Shown: piece by piece, positions 7,830 through 16,092 of the stretch
Numbering within the stretch: the stretch's first letter is position 1
Layout of the letters: every line of letters begins with the position of its first letter
Source: Paenibacillus sp. EZ-K15
GTDB taxonomy: Bacteria; Bacillota; Bacilli; Paenibacillales; Paenibacillaceae
Direction: 5' to 3'
DNA: 51,323 bases
Assembly (NCBI RefSeq): GCF_002573715.1
Contig: NZ_PDHM01000024.1
Span: forward strand, 1 to 51,323
Program-made: the position numbers and the translations under genes
Notes under the pieces: generated by a model
Told to the model about the DNA's origin: nothing
Seen by the model: only the letters and a program-made list of their open reading frames with translations
Databases searched by the model: none

Positions 7830-9269
7830 TTATCCGTTCAGCACCTCAACCAGCAGTTTGTTGGCCAGCGCAGGATTGGCTTTCCCCTTGCTCTCTTTCA
7901 TCACTTGACCAACCAGGAAGCCGATCGCTTTCTGTTTACCTGCCTTGTAGTCCTCCACGGATTGCGGATTGTTTGCAACCACCTGCTCGACAATGCTCTT
8001 GATCGCACCTTCATCGCTGATTTGGACGAGGCCCTTCTCCTCAACGATTTGCGCAGGCAGCTTGCCGCTCTCCAGCATCTCTTTGAAGACGGTTTTGGCG
8101 ATTTTGCTGCTGATGGTTCCCTTCTCGATCAATCCGATCATCTCGCCCAGACCTTGGCCCGTGATCTTCACTTCAGACAGCTCCAGATTGTTCGAGTTCA
8201 AATAACCCAGCAAATCTCCCATGATCCAGTTCGATACGGATTTGGCATCCTTCGTATAGTTCAAGCTGTCCTCGAAGAAGTCGGCGAGCAGCTTGGACGA
8301 CGTAATGACCGCAGCATCATAATCCGGCAATCCATACTCCGAAGCATAACGTGCCTTACGGGCATCCGGAAGCTCCGGAATCGTCGCACGAATCGCTTCT
8401 TTCCATTCCTCGCTAATATGCACTGATACCAGATCCGGGTCCGGGAAATAACGGTAGTCGTGCGCCTGCTCCTTCCCGCGCATGGAGAAGGTTTTTGCCT
8501 GTGCTTCGTCCCAGCGGCGGGTTTCCTGTACGATCACGCCACCCTCATCAAGAATTTCCGTTTGTCGGTACTGCTCATATTCCAAACCGCGCTGTACACC
8601 GCGGAAGGAGTTCATATTCTTCAGCTCGGCCTTGGTGCCGAATTCTTCCTGTCCCCATGGACGAAGGCTGATGTTGGCGTCGCAGCGAAGCGAACCCTCC
8701 TCCATCTTCACGTCGGAGACGTCGCAGTATTGCATAATCGCACGTATTTTCTCCAGATAAGCCTTGGCTTCCTCGGGCGATGAGATCTCCGGTTCGGACA
8801 CGATCTCAACGAGCGGCGTTCCTACGCGGTTAAAATCCACCAAGGAAGCATATCCGCCATCCACGTGCGTGAGTTTACCGGCATCCTCCTCTAGATGAAG
8901 CCGGGTAATCCCGATTCGCTTCGTCTTCCCATCCACCTCAATATCGATCCAGCCGTTTTCACCGATCGGCTGATCGTACTGGGAAATCTGGTATGCTTTC
9001 GGAGAATCCGGGTAGAAATAGTTCTTGCGGTCAAATTTGCTGATATCGCCGATGGTGCAGTTCAGCGCCATCGCAGCCTTCATAGCATATTCCACAGCCT
9101 GGCGGTTTAATACGGGCAGCACGCCGGGATGGCCAAGACAGATGGGACATGTATGCGTGTTCGGCGGGGCTCCAAACGCAGTGGAGCAGCCGCAAAATAT
9201 TTTGGAATTCGTATGCAGCTCTACGTGCACTTCCAATCCGATAACCGTTTCATATTTTGATGTAGACAT
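7830..9269 (-). CDS. gatB: Asp/Glu-tRNA amidotransferase subunit B
   Basis: A 479-residue GatB of normal length. It binds the mischarged Glu-tRNA(Gln) or Asp-tRNA(Asn) and phosphorylates the side chain with ATP before amidation with ammonia from GatA. The N-terminal ETVIGLEVHVELHT opening and CPICLGHPGVLPVLN are characteristic; CGCS and CPIC supply the zinc-site cysteines. The last 150 residues form the helical and YqeY-like tRNA-binding tail. It begins 30 bases after the gatA stop with a strong GGAGGG site and is the last gene of gatCAB. Needed because such bacteria usually lack GlnRS. Confidence 0.97.
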   Translation of the reverse strand: MSTSKYETVIGLEVHVELHTNSKIFCGCSTAFGAPPNTHTCPICLGHPGVLPVLNRQAVEYAMKAAMALNCTIGDISKFDRKNYFYPDSPKAYQISQYDQPIGENGWIDIEVDGKTKRIGITRLHLEEDAGKLTHVDGGYASLVDFNRVGTPLVEIVSEPEISSPEEAKAYLEKIRAIMQYCDVSDVKMEEGSLRCDANISLRPWGQEEFGTKAELKNMNSFRGVQRGLEYEQYRQTEILDEGGVIVQETRRWDEAQAKTFSMRGKEQAHDYRYFPDPDLVSVHISEEWKEAIRATIPELPDARKARYASEYGLPDYDAAVITSSKLLADFFEDSLNYTKDAKSVSNWIMGDLLGYLNSNNLELSEVKITGQGLGEMIGLIEKGTISSKIAKTVFKEMLESGKLPAQIVEEKGLVQISDEGAIKSIVEQVVANNPQSVEDYKAGKQKAIGFLVGQVMKESKGKANPALANKLLVEVLNG

Positions 9270-9299
9270 CGATTGTTTCCCTCCTTCTCTGCCGCCGGT

Positions 9300-10757
9300 T
9301 TACAGTTCAGGGCGCCGTTTATGGTGTTCAGTATTTTGCTCGTAGGCATGTGCGACGCGCAGTACGGTCGACTCATCAAAGGCTTTGCCGATAATTTGCA
9401 TACCTACGGGCAGTCCGTCCGCGAATCCGCAAGGAACACTGACTGCCGGCACACCTGCCAAGCTGACAGGAATCGTCAGGATATCATTCAAATACATCGT
9501 GAGCGGATCGTCCACCTGAGCTCCCAGCTTGAAAGCCGTAGTCGGAGCTGTAGGTCCGATGATGACATCATATTGCTCGAATACTTTATCGAAGTCCTGC
9601 TTAATGAGCGTACGGGCTTTCTGTGCCTTCAAATAATAGGCGTCGTAATAGCCCGAGCTAAGCGCATAGGTGCCCAGCATGATGCGGCGTTTCACCTCAT
9701 CGCCGAAGCCTTGGCTGCGGGACTCATGATACAGGTCGATCAGGCTGCCTGCATTGTCGGAACGAACGCCATAGCGTACGCCGTCAAAGCGGGCCAGGTT
9801 CGAAGAAGCCTCCGAAGAAGCGAGCAAATAATACGTTGCTACCGCATAGTCGGTATGTGGCAGGGAAACTTCATCCCAGGTAGCGCCCATTGCTTCGAGC
9901 ACCTTCAGTGCATTCAGGACGGTTTCCTTCACTTCAGCGTCAACGCCCTCGCCCAGGTATTCCTTAGGCACGGCAATGCGAAGACCCGTAACATCTCCGG
10001 ATAACGCGCTCAGATAGTCAGGCACGTCCACTTTGGCAGATGTCGAATCCATTGGGTCATAGCCGGCAATCGCTTGCAGGACATACGCGGAATCTTCCAC
10101 ATTTTTCGTCAAAGGTCCGATCTGATCCAGCGATGATGCAAAGGCAACAAGGCCGAACCGGGATACGAGGCCATAGGTTGGTTTCAGTCCCACGACACCG
10201 CAATAAGAGGCAGGCTGCCTGATGGAACCGCCTGTATCCGACCCTAGCGCAAAGTATGCTTCACCTGCAGCTACAGCCGCAGCCGAGCCGCCGCTGGATC
10301 CACCGGGCACCCGATCTAAATCCCATGGGTTTCGCACCGGGTAGAAGCTGGAGTTCTCATTGGAGCCTCCCATTGCAAATTCATCCATGTTCAGCTTGCC
10401 GATTGTCACCGTATCCGCTGCACGCAATTTACCGACAACCGTCGCATCATAAACCGGTGTGAAATTGGACAAAAACTGACTTGCACATGTGGTGCGAAGT
10501 CCTTCTGTCACGATATTATCCTTGATTCCGACAGGAAGCCCGAACAACAGCCCGCGCGTCCCCTCTGAAGCCAGCTTCTCATCCAAAGCCTTGGCGGATG
10601 AACGTGCACCTTCTTCGTCCAAAGTAATAAATGCCTTCACCCGATCCTCACGTTCGGAAATACGAGTAAAAGCTTGGTCAACCAGATCGGTTACAGAAAG
10701 CTCCTTATTCTGCAGCTTATTATGTATCTCCGTTAACTTATAATCAAACAGACTCAA
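9300..10757 (-). CDS. gatA: Asp/Glu-tRNA amidotransferase subunit A (glutaminase)
   Basis: A 485-residue amidase-signature enzyme. It hydrolyses glutamine and channels ammonia to GatB. The Ser-cisSer-Lys triad is Lys79 (GIKDN), Ser154 (PGGSSGGS) and Ser178 (DTGGSIRQPA), the same numbering as in the Staphylococcus aureus enzyme. Translation seems to start at TTG (10755-10757): GGGAGG lies eight bases upstream and the sequence then reads MSLFDYKLTE, the usual GatA opening. It lies 20 bases after gatC. Confidence 0.97.
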   Translation of the reverse strand: MSLFDYKLTEIHNKLQNKELSVTDLVDQAFTRISEREDRVKAFITLDEEGARSSAKALDEKLASEGTRGLLFGLPVGIKDNIVTEGLRTTCASQFLSNFTPVYDATVVGKLRAADTVTIGKLNMDEFAMGGSNENSSFYPVRNPWDLDRVPGGSSGGSAAAVAAGEAYFALGSDTGGSIRQPASYCGVVGLKPTYGLVSRFGLVAFASSLDQIGPLTKNVEDSAYVLQAIAGYDPMDSTSAKVDVPDYLSALSGDVTGLRIAVPKEYLGEGVDAEVKETVLNALKVLEAMGATWDEVSLPHTDYAVATYYLLASSEASSNLARFDGVRYGVRSDNAGSLIDLYHESRSQGFGDEVKRRIMLGTYALSSGYYDAYYLKAQKARTLIKQDFDKVFEQYDVIIGPTAPTTAFKLGAQVDDPLTMYLNDILTIPVSLAGVPAVSVPCGFADGLPVGMQIIGKAFDESTVLRVAHAYEQNTEHHKRRPEL

Positions 10758-10777
10758 GTGTGTATCCTCCCTTCAGG

Positions 10778-11065
10778 CTATTCCAAAACAGCAGGTACTT
10801 TAATTTGATCGTCTTCTTCATCCGGTGCGTTAAGCAGCACTTTCTCGATGGGCAAGCTCTCGCGTACTTCGTCTTCTCTCATGACATTGCTGAGATGAAG
10901 CACGTGTGTAGTCGGCTCAACACCTTCTGTATCCAATTCATTTAACTTCTCGGCATATTGTAAAATCGCATTCAGTTGGCCGGTAAACATCTGCTCTTCT
11001 TCAGGCGTCAAATTCAAACGGGCCAGCTTCGCTACATGCTGAACATCCTTATCGGTAATGCTCAT
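10778..11065 (-). CDS. gatC: Asp/Glu-tRNA amidotransferase subunit C
   Basis: A 95-residue GatC, normal length. It wraps around the GatA-GatB interface and stabilises the complex. Recognisable stretches are DVQHVAKLARLNLTPEEE at the start and VLHLSNVMREDEV in the middle. AAGGAGG precedes the ATG by ten bases. It is the first gene of gatCAB, with a promoter about 70 bases upstream. Confidence 0.95.
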   Translation of the reverse strand: MSITDKDVQHVAKLARLNLTPEEEQMFTGQLNAILQYAEKLNELDTEGVEPTTHVLHLSNVMREDEVRESLPIEKVLLNAPDEEDDQIKVPAVLE

Positions 11066-11132
11066 GGCTTTACATCCTCCTTCATGCCCCTATCCAGTTA
11101 AAGGGGTAAAGTCTGTCACGACAACTTTTCTC

Positions 11133-11161
11133 ATTATATTGTAGAAGCATGCAAGATTCAA
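11133..11161 (-). promoter_or_regulatory. gatCAB promoter
   Basis: Minus strand TTGAAT (11156-11161), 17 bases, TATAAT (11133-11138), about 70 bases before gatC. A TTGAAGC/GCTTCAA inverted repeat at 11173-11191 lies just upstream. Confidence 0.75.
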
Positions 11162-11210
11162 TCCAAACAGCTTGAAGCTTGCTGCTTCAAAGTTACTTTT
11201 CCATCCCATC

Positions 11211-11238
11211 AAAAAAGAGTCGGCCTCAGCCGACTCTT
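11211..11238 (-). terminator. Terminator of the IDEAL-domain gene
   Basis: Minus strand AAGAGTCGGC...GCCGACTCTT followed by TTTT, touching the stop codon at 11239. Confidence 0.9.
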
Positions 11239-11619
11239 CTAAATCCAAGCACGAAGATTCACTTGTTTGATGAAATCCGCCTGGGATATTGCTTCCTTAG
11301 TCTCTTCTTCCTCTTCAACACTTTCCAACTCGCCGTTCATCACTTGATGAAACAGCTTCTCATTATATGTCGACAGGGCGAAATCGATGAGCGCTTCCCG
11401 CTCGACCCGCTCGGCTTCCTGTTTCAACACGATTGATTCCAGCTCTACATCATCTGCCGGAACAAAAAAATTACGGTTGAGGCTCGGAATCCGAATGACG
11501 TAATCGAACGCATTGTCCGGATTTCGGTCATAAGCGATGATATAACCGTATTGACCGATTGGAAGATTCTGCTCAAAGGCGTCCGCAACGATTGTAATCT
11601 TTTCCCCTAAACGCAGCAT
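11239..11619 (-). CDS. IDEAL-domain-containing small protein
   Basis: A 126-residue acidic cytoplasmic protein. The C-terminal part holds ALIDFALSTYNEKLFHQV (about 77-94), which fits the IDEAL motif (hydrophobic-ID-x-AL...D/N-x-x-x-F) found in small Firmicute proteins, some of which are adaptors or regulators. The N-terminal 60 residues look like a beta-barrel similar to KOW/SH3-like folds, but no named domain is certain. AGGAGG lies upstream of the ATG. It is a single-gene unit upstream of gatC with its own terminator. Function unknown. Confidence 0.65.
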   Translation of the reverse strand: MLRLGEKITIVADAFEQNLPIGQYGYIIAYDRNPDNAFDYVIRIPSLNRNFFVPADDVELESIVLKQEAERVEREALIDFALSTYNEKLFHQVMNGELESVEEEEETKEAISQADFIKQVNLRAWI

Positions 11620-11639
11620 CGTCTACCTCCTGAGTTGTC

Positions 11640-11833
11640 TATCCTTTTTTAAGAGATAAGAAAATATAAACTTCAGAGGCTTATCATCCTTATCTCGCAA
11701 GAAAAACTTCCGCTAAATACGGTCTCTCTTCTGATAACGTACGTCGATAGACGTTTTTCTTGTCTTCATAGTCTACTAAAAAAAGATAGAGATGTCCATG
11801 TGATTCAGATAAAACCTGAATCTCCCATGGAAA
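11640..11833. other. Intergenic gap without recognised feature
   Basis: Between the sigY operon end and the IDEAL gene start. It must hold the IDEAL gene promoter but no convincing -35/-10 pair was found, nor a strong hairpin for the operon end. Confidence 0.4.
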
Positions 11834-12610
11834 CTAGGATTGCGGGGACAATGGACTCCTTCTGAGCAGCTTGGCGGCAACGATAATCGACACCACCATA
11901 ATCAGCATGGCAACGAGTATCGGTGACCACGCGCTGCTCCCTATGCCAAGGATTCGCTCCGCGGCCATGCTGCTTAACCGGCCCGGGCTCCATTGAACGC
12001 GGGAGGGCAGCAGCCCGGATAAGAGCGAAAGTACGCCGGCAACGGCCAAGCTGATGAAGGCCGCAGCTGGCCCGCGAAGGAAGGCGCCGAGCGGCAGCAC
12101 AAGCGTTACGATCCAGGCCAGCCATACCGCATATAAACCTCCGCCGCTGGTAACCGCTCCCCATTCCAAAGGACCGATGAGCTGATACGTGTAATAAGCA
12201 GCACCGCCAAGCCCAAGCGCAAAAGAAACGACCATCAACGTCATCATGGCAGCCCATTTGGCAGCCATCATGGGAATCGTGGATACCGAGCGGGCGAGAA
12301 CAAGCTCAGCCGTGCCGGTGGCCCGCTCCCCTGCTACCGTGTTCATTCCGGCCAGCACAAGCACCAGCAGGCCGATGGTACTGAATTGGCTCAAGGTTGA
12401 TGCCATCACGCTCTCAGCGGGCGGGACAGTAAATAACGCCGCTGCCTCCGGGGGCAACTCCCCGGCCATGGTAAGAATCTCCGGCAAATAATAAGTGGAT
12501 ACCGGCTGCATAATGCCAAGAAGCAGAAAGACCGCGGGGACCCAAATCCATTTATAGGTCCGACCTGCCTCGAGCATTTCTTTTTGATAATAAATCCAGA
12601 ACGGCTTCAT
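11834..12610 (-). CDS. yxlG: ABC-2 type permease of the sigY operon (YxlG-like)
   Basis: A 258-residue integral membrane protein with about six spans and the cytoplasmic loop GMNTVAGERATGTAELVLAR (about 88-107), which is the usual ABC-2 exporter loop (E-R-x-x-G-T). It pairs with the ATPase encoded just upstream, whose last four bases overlap its start. Position as last gene of a sigma factor/three small proteins/ATPase/permease row matches B. subtilis sigY-yxlCDEFG, where this is YxlG. The transported substrate is unknown. Confidence 0.82.
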   Translation of the reverse strand: MKPFWIYYQKEMLEAGRTYKWIWVPAVFLLLGIMQPVSTYYLPEILTMAGELPPEAAALFTVPPAESVMASTLSQFSTIGLLVLVLAGMNTVAGERATGTAELVLARSVSTIPMMAAKWAAMMTLMVVSFALGLGGAAYYTYQLIGPLEWGAVTSGGGLYAVWLAWIVTLVLPLGAFLRGPAAAFISLAVAGVLSLLSGLLPSRVQWSPGRLSSMAAERILGIGSSAWSPILVAMLIMVVSIIVAAKLLRRSPLSPQS

Positions 12611-13530
12611 GAGCCCACCACCTTCATAAACATATCCTCGAGCGAAGACGTGCCCGCTTCAAAACGAAGCAGCTCGATTCCGTCATCGGCAAGCTCCTTG
12701 ATTAACGCAGCACGCGCAACATCCATATCCGTCACCATCAGCTTGGCGCCGCGTTTGCCGAGCTCGATCTCATGCACATAAGGACGGCTCGCAAGACTGT
12801 CGAGCCAAGCAACCTCCCGCTCCCCCGGTTCAACCTCAATCGATAGGACCGGCTGGCGGTATTTCGTGCGAAGTTCACTAAGGGCGCCTTTCTCCGCAAT
12901 TTCCCCGTCTACCATCAGTACCATGTCATCGCAAATTTCCTCCGCATCGTGAAGCACATGGGTAGAGAACAGAACGGTGACTTCCCCGCGCAAGCGATCC
13001 AAAAGATCCATAACCTCACGGCGCCCGATCGGATCAAGCGCCGATACCGGCTCGTCCAGCATAATCAGCTCGGGCTCATGCACAAGTGCCTGAGCAATGC
13101 CAAGCCGCTGCTTCATTCCGCCGGAGTAACCGGATATTCGGCGTTTAGCCGCCTGCTGCAGGCCTACCATTTCGATGACTTCCCGACTTCGCTTAATAGC
13201 CTCTCGTCCGGATAATCCCGACAGCTTGGCGCTGAAAGACAAGTACTCCATGCCCGACATCCAGCTATAAAATTTCGGGTACTGAGGCAAGTAACCAATA
13301 CGGTTACGCCAGCCGATCGTTTGCGTATCGGCTGATCCATATCGGATCTCCCCCCGGGTTGGAGGTATCAATCCAGCCAACATCCGCAATGTGGTTGTTT
13401 TGCCGGCACCATTAGGACCAAGCAGGGCGGTGCAGCTTCCACGCTGCAATTCAAATGAGATACCCTTGACCGGTGTGATGCTTCCTATGCTTTTGGTCAA
13501 TTCATGAATGCTTAAAAGCTTCTCCGTCAA
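12607..13530 (-). CDS. yxlF: ABC transporter ATPase of the sigY operon (YxlF-like)
   Basis: A 307-residue single-ATPase subunit. Walker A GPNGAGKTT (about 38-46), Q-loop in YLPQYPKF, signature YSGGMKQRL, Walker B IMLDEPVSALDP and switch histidine in STHVLHDAEE are all intact; the last 80 residues are the C-terminal domain usual for exporter ATPases. The frame stays open to 13884, but a TTG at 13530 preceded by GGGGAGG gives the family-like start MTEKLLSIHELTK and makes a TTGA overlap with the stop codon of the preceding gene. So the start is TTG and translation is probably coupled. Matches YxlF by order and type. Confidence 0.87.
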   Translation of the reverse strand: MTEKLLSIHELTKSIGSITPVKGISFELQRGSCTALLGPNGAGKTTTLRMLAGLIPPTRGEIRYGSADTQTIGWRNRIGYLPQYPKFYSWMSGMEYLSFSAKLSGLSGREAIKRSREVIEMVGLQQAAKRRISGYSGGMKQRLGIAQALVHEPELIMLDEPVSALDPIGRREVMDLLDRLRGEVTVLFSTHVLHDAEEICDDMVLMVDGEIAEKGALSELRTKYRQPVLSIEVEPGEREVAWLDSLASRPYVHEIELGKRGAKLMVTDMDVARAALIKELADDGIELLRFEAGTSSLEDMFMKVVGS

Positions 13531-13721
13531 ACTTCTCGCCTCCCCGCAACGAAATAAGCAACGCTGCCAATCAGGTTGCCCAGCAGTATAATGAGCACCC
13601 ACATCCATCTCGCTCCACGAATACTCGCAGGCTCTGCCCTGAACAGAGATACAAGTCCTGTCACCGCGAGAATCACTTGCAGTGCAAGGATCGGCCAGAT
13701 CAATCCCCAAATCATATCCAT
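13527..13721 (-). CDS. yxlE: Small PLDc_N membrane protein of the sigY operon (YxlE-like)
   Basis: A 64-residue protein with two membrane spans (about 5-27 and 38-60) and the RWMWVLIILLGNLIGSVAYF stretch typical of the PLDc_N two-helix domain. GGGGGA lies upstream of its ATG. In B. subtilis YxlE together with YxlC and YxlD keeps SigY inactive; the same position, size and topology here support that role. Its stop overlaps the TTG start of the ATPase gene. Confidence 0.8.
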   Translation of the reverse strand: MDMIWGLIWPILALQVILAVTGLVSLFRAEPASIRGARWMWVLIILLGNLIGSVAYFVAGRREV

Positions 13722-13759
13722 TCTTAATCCCCCTAATTTTCCATATATAATGTAAGAAC

Positions 13760-13969
13760 TTAAGACTTGCGGTCATCTTTGTGGATGACGAATATCCAGT
13801 AAAAGAGCAGCGGCATTGGCATTGTCGTAGACCCCCATATCCCCCAGAACCAGGCCATCTTGCCAAGCCCCCGCTTCCTGGCATCCAGGAAAAGCCATGT
13901 CCCTTGGATCAGCACAAGCACAACGGCAAGGATGATCACTCCCAGCGGGCTCTCGTTAACTTCATTCAT
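13760..13969 (-). CDS. yxlD: Small membrane protein of the sigY operon (YxlD-like)
   Basis: A 69-residue protein with two hydrophobic segments (about 9-27 and 38-62), ending with a charged tail. The AAGGGAA site and the TGATG junction, in which its ATG shares a base with the stop of the preceding gene, indicate coupled translation. Size, topology and gene order correspond to YxlD, which in B. subtilis is a main negative regulator of SigY. Sequence alone would not identify it. Confidence 0.75.
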   Translation of the reverse strand: MNEVNESPLGVIILAVVLVLIQGTWLFLDARKRGLGKMAWFWGIWGSTTMPMPLLFYWIFVIHKDDRKS

Positions 13970-14307
13970 CAGATTCCCTTCTTTCCGGCAGATCTCAGAC
14001 TCTTGGAAAATACAAGAACAGAAATCCCGGCAACCATGCCGAACCCGTGAATAAACAGTAGGATCATCGGCGCCGCCAAGGCAGCCATCAATCCGCCACC
14101 AACGATAAAGAGTGCAATCAGAAGAAAGAGTATCAACTCGTATTTCATCCGGCGCCGGCGCCGCTCCAAGGTATGAACGGCCAACTTGTGCATTCCTTCC
14201 AGAGAGGGCGACGGCACGTCCTCAAACAATTCATCTACTCTTTTCAACTCTTGAGTCAATCCTTCAATCCAAGCATCATCCACATGCTCAGGCCCTTTGA
14301 CCATCAT
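13969..14307 (-). CDS. yxlC: Anti-sigma-type membrane protein of the sigY operon (YxlC-like)
   Basis: About 112 residues: a soluble acidic N-terminal half (LTQELKRVDELFEDVPSPSL) and two membrane spans (about 61-81 and 86-105). Cytoplasmic helix plus membrane anchor fits an ECF anti-sigma component; YxlC/DUF5345 of B. subtilis occupies the same slot directly after sigY. The frame begins with GTG-ATG-ATG; the ATG at 14307 is seven bases from AAGGAG and is preferred. The start lies inside the end of the sigma factor gene, 20 bases of overlap. Confidence 0.78.
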   Translation of the reverse strand: MMVKGPEHVDDAWIEGLTQELKRVDELFEDVPSPSLEGMHKLAVHTLERRRRRMKYELILFLLIALFIVGGGLMAALAAPMILLFIHGFGMVAGISVLVFSKSLRSAGKKGI

Positions 14308-14833
14308 CACCCATCTCCTTTCGCAACTGCTTGATACCGTAGGCTGTTCGTGATTTTACCGTTCCCTCGGGAATGCCAAGCATGGTTCCGATTTCATCAT
14401 AGCTGTAACCGTAATAATGCTTCAGCAGTATGGCAATCCGGTGATCTTCGGATAAGCGCGATAATCCATCCAGCATGTCTGTCCAATCTTCTCCCCGCCG
14501 CTCCATCTGCCAGCGCATCCGCCTTGCCGACTGAACCGCCTCCTGCTCCAGCCATTTCTTCTCCCGCTTCCTTCGCCGGGTACTATCGATGAACAATCGA
14601 GTAGCAATGGTTATCATCCATGAGGAAAAAGATGACGTTCCGTTGTAACGGTCCATATTCTCCATGCATCGAACAATGGTATCCTGTGCAGTATCTTCTG
14701 CAACCATCGGGTCCATCGTCACCTTAAGCAAATATTTATAAAGAAAGGAATAATGCTGCTTGAATAATAGCGCCATAGCCGCTGCATCTCCTAATTGCGC
14801 TTGTCGTATCAAACCCGCTTCATCAGGGATCAT
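14288..14833 (-). CDS. sigY: ECF sigma factor, SigY-like
   Basis: An ECF sigma factor of 181 residues with region 2 (HYSFLYKYLLKVT...AEDTAQDTIVR, then SWMITIATRLFIDSTRRR) and region 4 (LLKHYYGYSYDEIGTMLGIP, GTVKSRTAYGIKQLRKE). Identity as SigY rests on gene order: sigma, YxlC, YxlD, YxlE, YxlF, YxlG types follow in series. A longer GTG start at 14857 is possible, but it would lie only about four bases from the predicted transcription start; the ATG at 14833 has AAGGTGAT upstream and is chosen. In B. subtilis SigY responds to nitrogen starvation and helps maintain a prophage-borne bacteriocin trait; whether that holds here is unknown. Confidence 0.85.
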   Translation of the reverse strand: MIPDEAGLIRQAQLGDAAAMALLFKQHYSFLYKYLLKVTMDPMVAEDTAQDTIVRCMENMDRYNGTSSFSSWMITIATRLFIDSTRRRKREKKWLEQEAVQSARRMRWQMERRGEDWTDMLDGLSRLSEDHRIAILLKHYYGYSYDEIGTMLGIPEGTVKSRTAYGIKQLRKEMGDDGQRA

Positions 14834-14867
14834 GATGAAATCATCACCTTCTTTCACATTCCACCGT

Positions 14868-14895
14868 AATACGATTACCGGCAGTCAATCGTTCA
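14868..14895 (-). promoter_or_regulatory. Autoregulatory SigY-type promoter
   Basis: Minus strand TGAACG (14890-14895), 16 bases, CGTATT (14868-14873). Recalled B. subtilis SigY promoters use TGAACG and a CGTC-type -10 with similar spacing, so this fits self-activation of the operon. Not tested. Confidence 0.65.
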
Positions 14896-14989
14896 AATGA
14901 ATATTTATATTTATCGTATACCGAATGATATCATTTATTTAAATTCAATCAGGACGGCAAGAAATTCATCGATATCTGTAAAAAAACTC

Positions 14990-15020
14990 AAAAAAAAGCA
15001 GCCGGCAAATAACCGGCTGC
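14990..15020 (-). terminator. Terminator of a leftward transcript
   Basis: Minus strand GCAGCCGG...CCGGCTGC followed by TTTTTTTT. It closes a transcript that would start at the promoter at 15390-15418 and cover the small frame at 15081-15272, and insulates the sigY operon. Confidence 0.85.
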
Positions 15021-15080
15021 CCTCTCCAATAGAAAGAACACATGTAGTTCATGATGAGGGTGTCATGTTCGTATGTCGAT

Positions 15081-15272
15081 CTATTGATTAGATCTTATAA
15101 CCTGCAGCCGATGATGCCATGGCTGCTGCGCTATCCCTTCATCCTTTACCAGCCTGTCCCAGACAACCGAGGATATTTCCGTCTGGGTCTGCCGGCGGGA
15201 CTCCGATTGTCGATCAATCGCTTCGCTTCTTGTAGCCCTTCCGTTCAACAGCGATAGATGATCTTTCCTCAC
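15081..15272 (-). CDS. Possible small hydrophilic protein, unknown
   Basis: A 63-residue frame starting with GTG, with a good GGGGGA site seven bases upstream. The product is charged, rich in Arg, Gln and Ser, with no signal peptide, membrane span or known domain. Support is contextual: a good promoter (15390-15418) lies 118 bases upstream and a strong terminator 60 bases downstream, leaving this as the only sensible frame on that transcript. It could instead be a noncoding RNA. Confidence 0.4.
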   Translation of the reverse strand: MRKDHLSLLNGRATRSEAIDRQSESRRQTQTEISSVVWDRLVKDEGIAQQPWHHRLQVIRSNQ

Positions 15273-15389
15273 TGGCGCTTCCCCCTAATCACGTCCATGC
15301 CAAAAAAACTCCCCATAAAATAAAAGAACGCAAACCGGGATAAATTCCACAGTCTGCGTGCTTCGCAAGGGTAACATTTAATTAACCGT

Positions 15390-15418
15390 ATTGTATCAAT
15401 GTTGTCTATGTTTGTCCA
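15390..15418 (-). promoter_or_regulatory. Promoter of a short transcript between the MBL gene and sigY
   Basis: Minus strand TGGACA (15413-15418), 17 bases, TACAAT (15390-15395). Lies just after the MBL stop codon, inside A/T-rich DNA, and points toward the small frame at 15081-15272. Confidence 0.6.
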
Positions 15419-15451
15419 GACAAAAATTCCCGATTTATGTCGGAAGCTATC

Positions 15452-16090
15452 TTATCGGCTGACAGGGACGTAAGGATTCCGCTGTTTTTCATAGCCAATG
15501 GTTGTCCGGGGTCCATGGCCCGAGTACACAACGACTTCATCCGGGAAGCTATACAGCGTATTTTGAATGGAATCAATCAAATCACGTTCACGACCTCCAG
15601 GAAGGTCCGTTCGCCCAACGCCTAGACGGAACAGCACATCGCCGGAAAACAGATCATTTCCACATTTGAAGCTCACACTTCCCGGTGAATGGCCAGGTGT
15701 ATGAAAGACACTGAAGGTATGTCCGATCAGCTGCAGCTCAAGTCCATCCGCCAAATCGTACTCAGCCGGCTCGGTGGACAGCGGTTCCGTTACCTGTGGC
15801 CACATCATCGAGCCGTTAAGCTTCGGATTGGACAGCCATTCACTCTCCAGGGTGTGCAGGTAAACCGGGCAGCCCTTCAGCTTGCGGATTTCCTCGACAC
15901 CCCCCATATGATCAAAATGCGCATGGGTCAGCAGGATCGCTTCAATTTCCAAATCGGCTATTCGCTTCAACAGCGCTCCCGGGTTCATGCCAGGGTCGAT
16001 GATGACTGCTTTGCCTTCTGCAGGCCCTGTCAGTAAATACGCATTCGTCTGAAGCGGGCCTAAATTAAAAGTCTCAATATGAAGTGTCAT
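15452..16090 (-). CDS. MBL-fold hydrolase, YqgX/glyoxalase II-like
   Basis: A 212-residue metallo-beta-lactamase-fold enzyme. The two-metal motif THAHFDHMGG (55-64: His56, His58, Asp60, His61) is intact, as are HTPGHSPGSV, SGDVLF (bridging Asp) and the late SGHGP. Members of this short glyoxalase-II-like class include B. subtilis YqgX and are annotated as hydroxyacylglutathione hydrolase-like, although these bacteria use other thiols. True substrate unknown. Its ATG lies two bases after the thioredoxin-like gene, so it is the last gene of a dedA-trx-mbl operon. Confidence 0.88.
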   Translation of the reverse strand: MTLHIETFNLGPLQTNAYLLTGPAEGKAVIIDPGMNPGALLKRIADLEIEAILLTHAHFDHMGGVEEIRKLKGCPVYLHTLESEWLSNPKLNGSMMWPQVTEPLSTEPAEYDLADGLELQLIGHTFSVFHTPGHSPGSVSFKCGNDLFSGDVLFRLGVGRTDLPGGRERDLIDSIQNTLYSFPDEVVVYSGHGPRTTIGYEKQRNPYVPVSR

Positions 16091-16092
16091 AA

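Noticed and set aside
9273..10004. A 243-residue plus-strand frame opposite gatA
   Set aside because: gatA on the other strand is certain; the frame has no domain and starts in the gatB-gatA junction.
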